Below are positions 57,845-61,269 of a stretch of DNA of 61,269 nucleotides, one piece after another. Source of the DNA: Eimeria necatrix (lineage: Eukaryota > Apicomplexa > Conoidasida > Eucoccidiorida > Eimeriidae). Location of the stretch: the NCBI RefSeq assembly GCF_000499385.1, contig NW_013655028.1:1-61269 (forward strand). The letters are read 5' to 3'. Position 1 is the stretch's first letter; each line of letters begins with the position of its first letter. The position numbers and the translations under genes were made by a program. The notes under the pieces were generated by a model. That model did no database searches and was not told the origin of the DNA. It saw nothing but the letters and a program-made list of their open reading frames with translations.

Positions 57845-57858
57845 GGTGTATGTACACC
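57845..57858. repeat. Dispersed palindrome copy GGTGTATGTACACC
   Basis: Six-base arms around TG. The nearest copy to the SDR start (about 285 bp upstream). Confidence 0.9.
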
Positions 57859-58018
57859 GCAGCGGCACGCCAGAGGCAGCAGTCACGCGGTCGCTGCCGG
57901 ATCTGCTGCTGGCGGACACCAGTTTTGCGTCTTTTCGGGATTTTTCTTTTGTGTTTGGATTAAATATTTCTTTTTAATCCATTTGGCGCTTCATCAGCGC
58001 ACACACTCGCCTTCCCGC

Positions 58019-58056
<38 letters not shown>

Positions 58057-58140
58057 TGTAACACGCTCCCAGCTCTATCTTTTGCTGCTGCGCACTGGAC
58101 AGACACCGCGCCCGCAGCAGTGTGCTTTGACAGCAGCAGC

Positions 58141-58183
58141 ATGTTGACGGAAAGAAGAAGTCAAACAGCAACGCGGCTGCCGG

Positions 58184-58222
<39 letters not shown>

Positions 58223-59114
58223 AGAGCTGCTGCTGCAGCGCGACGGACTCGGTGCTGGCTGCGCTGCGCAGCAAGCGCATGCAGGACAAGTGCTGCTGCG
58301 CACTGGAAGAAGCAAAAGAGCTGCTGCTGCTGCTGTGGGGCCAGCTGCTGCTGCTGCTGCAGCAGCTGCTGCGGTGTATCGACAGCGTGGCCCCCAGCAA
58401 GCTCTCCGGATTCGCTTCTTCCGAGAAGTTTCACTTCTTTAAAAAGGACTTTCGAATTCTAATTGCTTCTCCGCTTTTCTGGCTGCTGCTGCTGCTCGCC
58501 AGCCTTTCTGCTGCTGCTGCTGCAGTCCCCGCGCTGCTCTGGGCTGCTGCTGCTCCGCTGCTGCTGCCCTTCACCGACTTCGTCACTTTTTGCTGCTCTC
58601 CAAATGAAAAGAAATTCAAAAATAAAGTCATTTGGGTCACTGGTGAGCAGCTAATTAATTAATTAATTAACTAATTAATTAATCAATTAATTAATTAATT
58701 AATTAATTAATAAAATAGTTAATTAATTATTAATTAATTAATTAATTAATTAGTTAATTAATTAATTAGTTAATTAGATGATAATAGTGTTAATTAAGAT
58801 TAGTTAGTAGTTGGTTAAATTCAAACTTGAAAGAAAGCGAAATAATAGAATAACACAATAGAACAACTAAACAAAGAAAGTAAAATAAATAAACAAATAA
58901 ATGCATTTTAAAATAATAAAATAAATAAAATAAAATAAATGGAATGAAATAAAATAAATATAATGAAATAAATAAAATAAATAAAAGAAGACAAGACTGC
59001 TCAAGGGCACTTTTCGTGAAAATACAAAAAATGAACTCCAGAAGTAAAAAAGATTACAAACAAATGAACCAATAAATAAATAAATAAATGAATAAAATAA
59101 ATAAAATAAACAAG

Positions 59115-59149
<35 letters not shown>

Positions 59150-59303
59150 AATAAATAACAAATAATAAATAAATAAATAAATAAATGAATAATAAATAAA
59201 TAATTGCCTTGGCAGTAATATCTGCAGAATTGCAAAAAGAAATTCTTTTTCTGCGCAACTTTCGCCAACCAAACAACCAACCAAACAAACAAACAATAAA
59301 TAA

Positions 59304-59346
<43 letters not shown>

Positions 59347-59635
59347 AATAAATAAATAAAAATAAATAAATAAATAAAATAAATAAATAAATAAATAAAT
59401 AAATAAATGAAGTTTGGCGGCGCGCAGGAGGCACGAGCGGGATCGGGTTGGCGCTGTGTCAGCAGCTGTCTGTACACCCCGTGAAAGGACTCATCATCAC
59501 CGGGCGTTCTTTTGCAAAATTAGAAAAAGCAAAAAAAGAAATTTTGGACTTTTGCAAAACTCACAAAGGTTCTTTGCAGGAGCAGGACTTGCTGCTGCTG
59601 CCCCTCGACCTTTCCAAGGGGCTCAGGCCCGACCC

Positions 59636-59690
<55 letters not shown>

Positions 59691-60524
59691 GATCCTTGGC
59701 AGCGCACCGTCGATCAGGCAATCAACTGGAGGGGCGGCGTCGACATTCTCTTCAACAACGCGGGTAACGCTAACAGCTAGCTAGCTAGCTAGCCAGCCAG
59801 CCAGTAGCCAGCTAGCTAGCCAGCCAGCTAGCCAGCTAGCTAGCTAGCTAGCTAGCTAGCCAGCCAGTAGCCAGCTAGCTAGCTAGCTAGCCAGCCAGCT
59901 AGCCAGCTAGCTAGGTAGCTATGTGGCTAGCCGGCAATGTAGCAAGCTAGCCATGAAGCTAGCCAGCTACGCAGTTCGCTAGATAGCTGGATAGCTAAGC
60001 AGCTAGCCACATACGTAGCTGCTTGGCTAGTTATCTATCTCTCTATCTATCTATCTATCTAGCTAGCTAGCTAGCTAGCTGGCTAGCTAGCTAGCTAGTT
60101 GGATAGATAGAGAGGTAGATAGATAGCTATTCAGCCAGCTAGCCAATTAGCTAGATAGCTGGCTAGCTAAGCAGCTAGCCGGGAAGCTCGCCGTTTAACT
60201 AGCTAGCTGTACAGCTAGCTAGCTAGCTAGCTAGCTGTACAGCTAGCTAGCTGACTAGCTAGAAAGCGGAGAGCTAGCTAGTCCGTTGGCTTGGCAGAGA
60301 ATGTGCTCAGCAAAAGACATCTAGGCAACTGGCTAGCTAGCCAAAGACACAGCTAGCGAAAAGATAGACAGCTGGCCAGCTAGCTAGCTAGCTAGCTAGC
60401 TAGCTAGCTAGCTAGCTAGCTAGCTAGCTAGCAGCTCATTGAGCTGGTGCTGGCTGCGCAGTTGCTGCTGTCCCTGTTTCTGCCCCTCCCGTCACCTCCC
60501 CGCTGCCGCTGCCGCTGCCGCTGC

Positions 60525-60578
<54 letters not shown>

Positions 60579-60735
60579 AGGCCGCATTGCCATAGGTTGC
60601 TTCCCGCCGACGGAGACTTTCGCGGAAGTCTTCGACGCGAATTTCCTCTCCGCCGTAAAACTCACAAATTTGGTTTTGCCCCACATGCGCAGCAGAGGCC
60701 ACGGCCACTTGGTCTTCACCAACTCTTCCTCAGGT

Positions 60736-60795
<60 letters not shown>

Positions 60796-60900
60796 AGGCG
60801 GCGGAGGCGGAGGCGGGGCGGCGGCGGCGGCGGGCGGCGGCGGTGCTGCTGCTGCTGCTGCTGCAGCAGCCGCAGCGACAAACGGCGAACCGCAGCAGCT

Positions 60901-60956
<56 letters not shown>

Positions 60957-61269
60957 TTTGTGTGTGCGCGCAGCTTACTTTGGCTTTGGAGGATTTAATG
61001 CTTATGCCACCAGCAAAGCAGCTCTTTTGTCCTTCACCAATTTGCTGCGCCGTAAGATTTATTTATTTTTAATTTTTATTTTATTTTTATTTTTAAGTTT
61101 TTAATTTTTAATTTTTTTGATTTTTATTTTATTTTATTTTTCTTTTTTCTTTTTTGTTTTATCTTTGTTCAATTCCTTCTCCGTTTATTTCTTTTTATTT
61201 CTTTTTTGTTTTTTATTTCTTTTTTATTTATTTTTTTTGCTTTTCATCTTTTTAAATTCTTTTGATCGT
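58141..61269 (+). CDS. Membrane-anchored short-chain dehydrogenase/reductase (DHRS7-like), 3' end outside window
   Basis: Classical SDR oxidoreductase using NAD(P)H; the substrate cannot be told. Exons 58141-58642, 59428-59763, 60581-60733, 60974-61051 and at least one more beyond the window; donors GTGAGC, GTAACG, GTCAGC, GTAAGA, all phase 1. The N-terminal ~160 residues hold Ser and Leu runs and one or two hydrophobic helices (ILIASPLFWLLLLLASLS), then NKVIWVTG across the first junction, giving the TGGTSGIG nucleotide-binding motif at about residues 167-174. NNAG is at about 277-280, VFDANFLSAVKLTNLVLPHM follows, the catalytic Ser lies in TNSSSG (about 328-330), and the YATSK catalytic Tyr/Lys are at about 341/345. 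A poly-Gln insert (about 17) sits before NNAG. The transmembrane leader before KVIWVTG resembles DHRS7-type ER proteins. The ATG at 58141 is first in frame; 58120 is GTG. Confidence 0.9.
58649..58770. repeat. (TTAA)n array in SDR intron 1
   Basis: Near-perfect AATT/TTAA tetranucleotide run with a few interruptions, beginning 7 nt after the 5' splice site. Confidence 0.95.
58880..59410. repeat. (AAAT)n array in SDR intron 1
   Basis: Long aaataaataaat stretch, interrupted around 58985-59060 and 59205-59285. It generates meaningless YLFI-repeat frames on the minus strand. Confidence 0.95.
59773..60431. repeat. AGCT/AGCC tetranucleotide array in SDR intron 2
   Basis: About 650 bp of GCTAGCTA-type sequence, degenerate in the middle and perfect near 60380-60430. 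The same repeat family as in CNNM introns 3 and 7. Confidence 0.95.

Larger units (their letters stand above)
57142..58140. other. Spacer upstream of the SDR gene
   Basis: No gene supported. It contains CTG tracts, a telomere-like tract at 57323-57366 and three palindrome-family copies (57516, 57654, 57845) within 350 bp, all within 0.7 kb of the SDR start codon. Confidence 0.5.

Noticed and set aside
58867..59477. Minus-strand frames rich in YLFIYLFI
   Set aside because: Translation of the (AAAT)n intron array; the plus-strand SDR exons flank it with clean splice sites.

Overview
The window is eukaryotic nuclear DNA from a coccidian apicomplexan, most likely an Eimeria species. The evidence is the density of CAG/CTG trinucleotide tracts that run through exons, introns and spacers and are read as poly-Gln, poly-Ser or poly-Ala; many interstitial (TTTAGGG)n telomere-like tracts; GT-AG introns; and apicomplexan-type genes. 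The genus comes from general knowledge of Eimeria genomes (homopolymeric amino-acid repeats, alternating repeat-rich and repeat-poor segments), not from a database match. No species is claimed. One assembly gap of 730 N lies at 48040-48769.

Layout. 0.7-4.3 kb (-): a four-exon bubblegum-type long-chain acyl-CoA synthetase. 5.3 kb (-): tRNA-Ile(AAU). 5.9-11.7 kb: unrecognised Ala/Gln-rich reading frames. 12.0-14.8 kb (+): a two-exon DCAF4-like WD40 protein. 14.8-29.2 kb: a block almost free of CAG repeats, with no conserved gene but three orphan reading frames, two of which are diverged copies in a large inverted repeat. 29.3-35.7 kb (-): an eleven-exon SPX-VTC-DUF202 polyphosphate-complex subunit. 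37.0-43.2 kb (+): a CNNM/Mam3-type DUF21-CBS membrane protein whose introns are packed with telomere-like and AGCT repeats. 46.5-50.6 kb (+): an SLC6-type Na+-coupled transporter broken by the gap and a 14-bp duplication. 52.6-54.6 kb: an AT-rich island with ~110-bp higher-order repeats. 54.9-57.0 kb (-): a cyclin next to a GGGGGGCCCCCC-type, collagen-like frame. 58.1 kb to the window end (+): a membrane-anchored short-chain dehydrogenase (DHRS7-like), cut by the window edge.

How the genes relate: this is not an operon. Three membrane proteins (VTC, CNNM, SLC6-like) are neighbours, and VTC and CNNM are divergent across a 1.3-kb spacer. A shared link to ion or phosphate stores would be inference. 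Exon joins were worked out by hand from reading frame, splice consensus and remembered family architecture. For ACS, DCAF4, VTC, CNNM exons 1-8 and SDR all phases close.

Most notable unexplained signals: (1) a dispersed palindrome GGTGTANNTACACC, 11 full and 4 partial sites, 14 of them between 42.5 and 59.5 kb, including a nested 66-bp cruciform-capable pair; (2) telomere-like tracts starting 2-10 nt after the 5' splice site in four CNNM introns, one of which needs a GC donor; (3) (CTG)nCAG microsatellites serving as 3' splice sites in several unrelated genes; (4) the inverted orphan gene pair.
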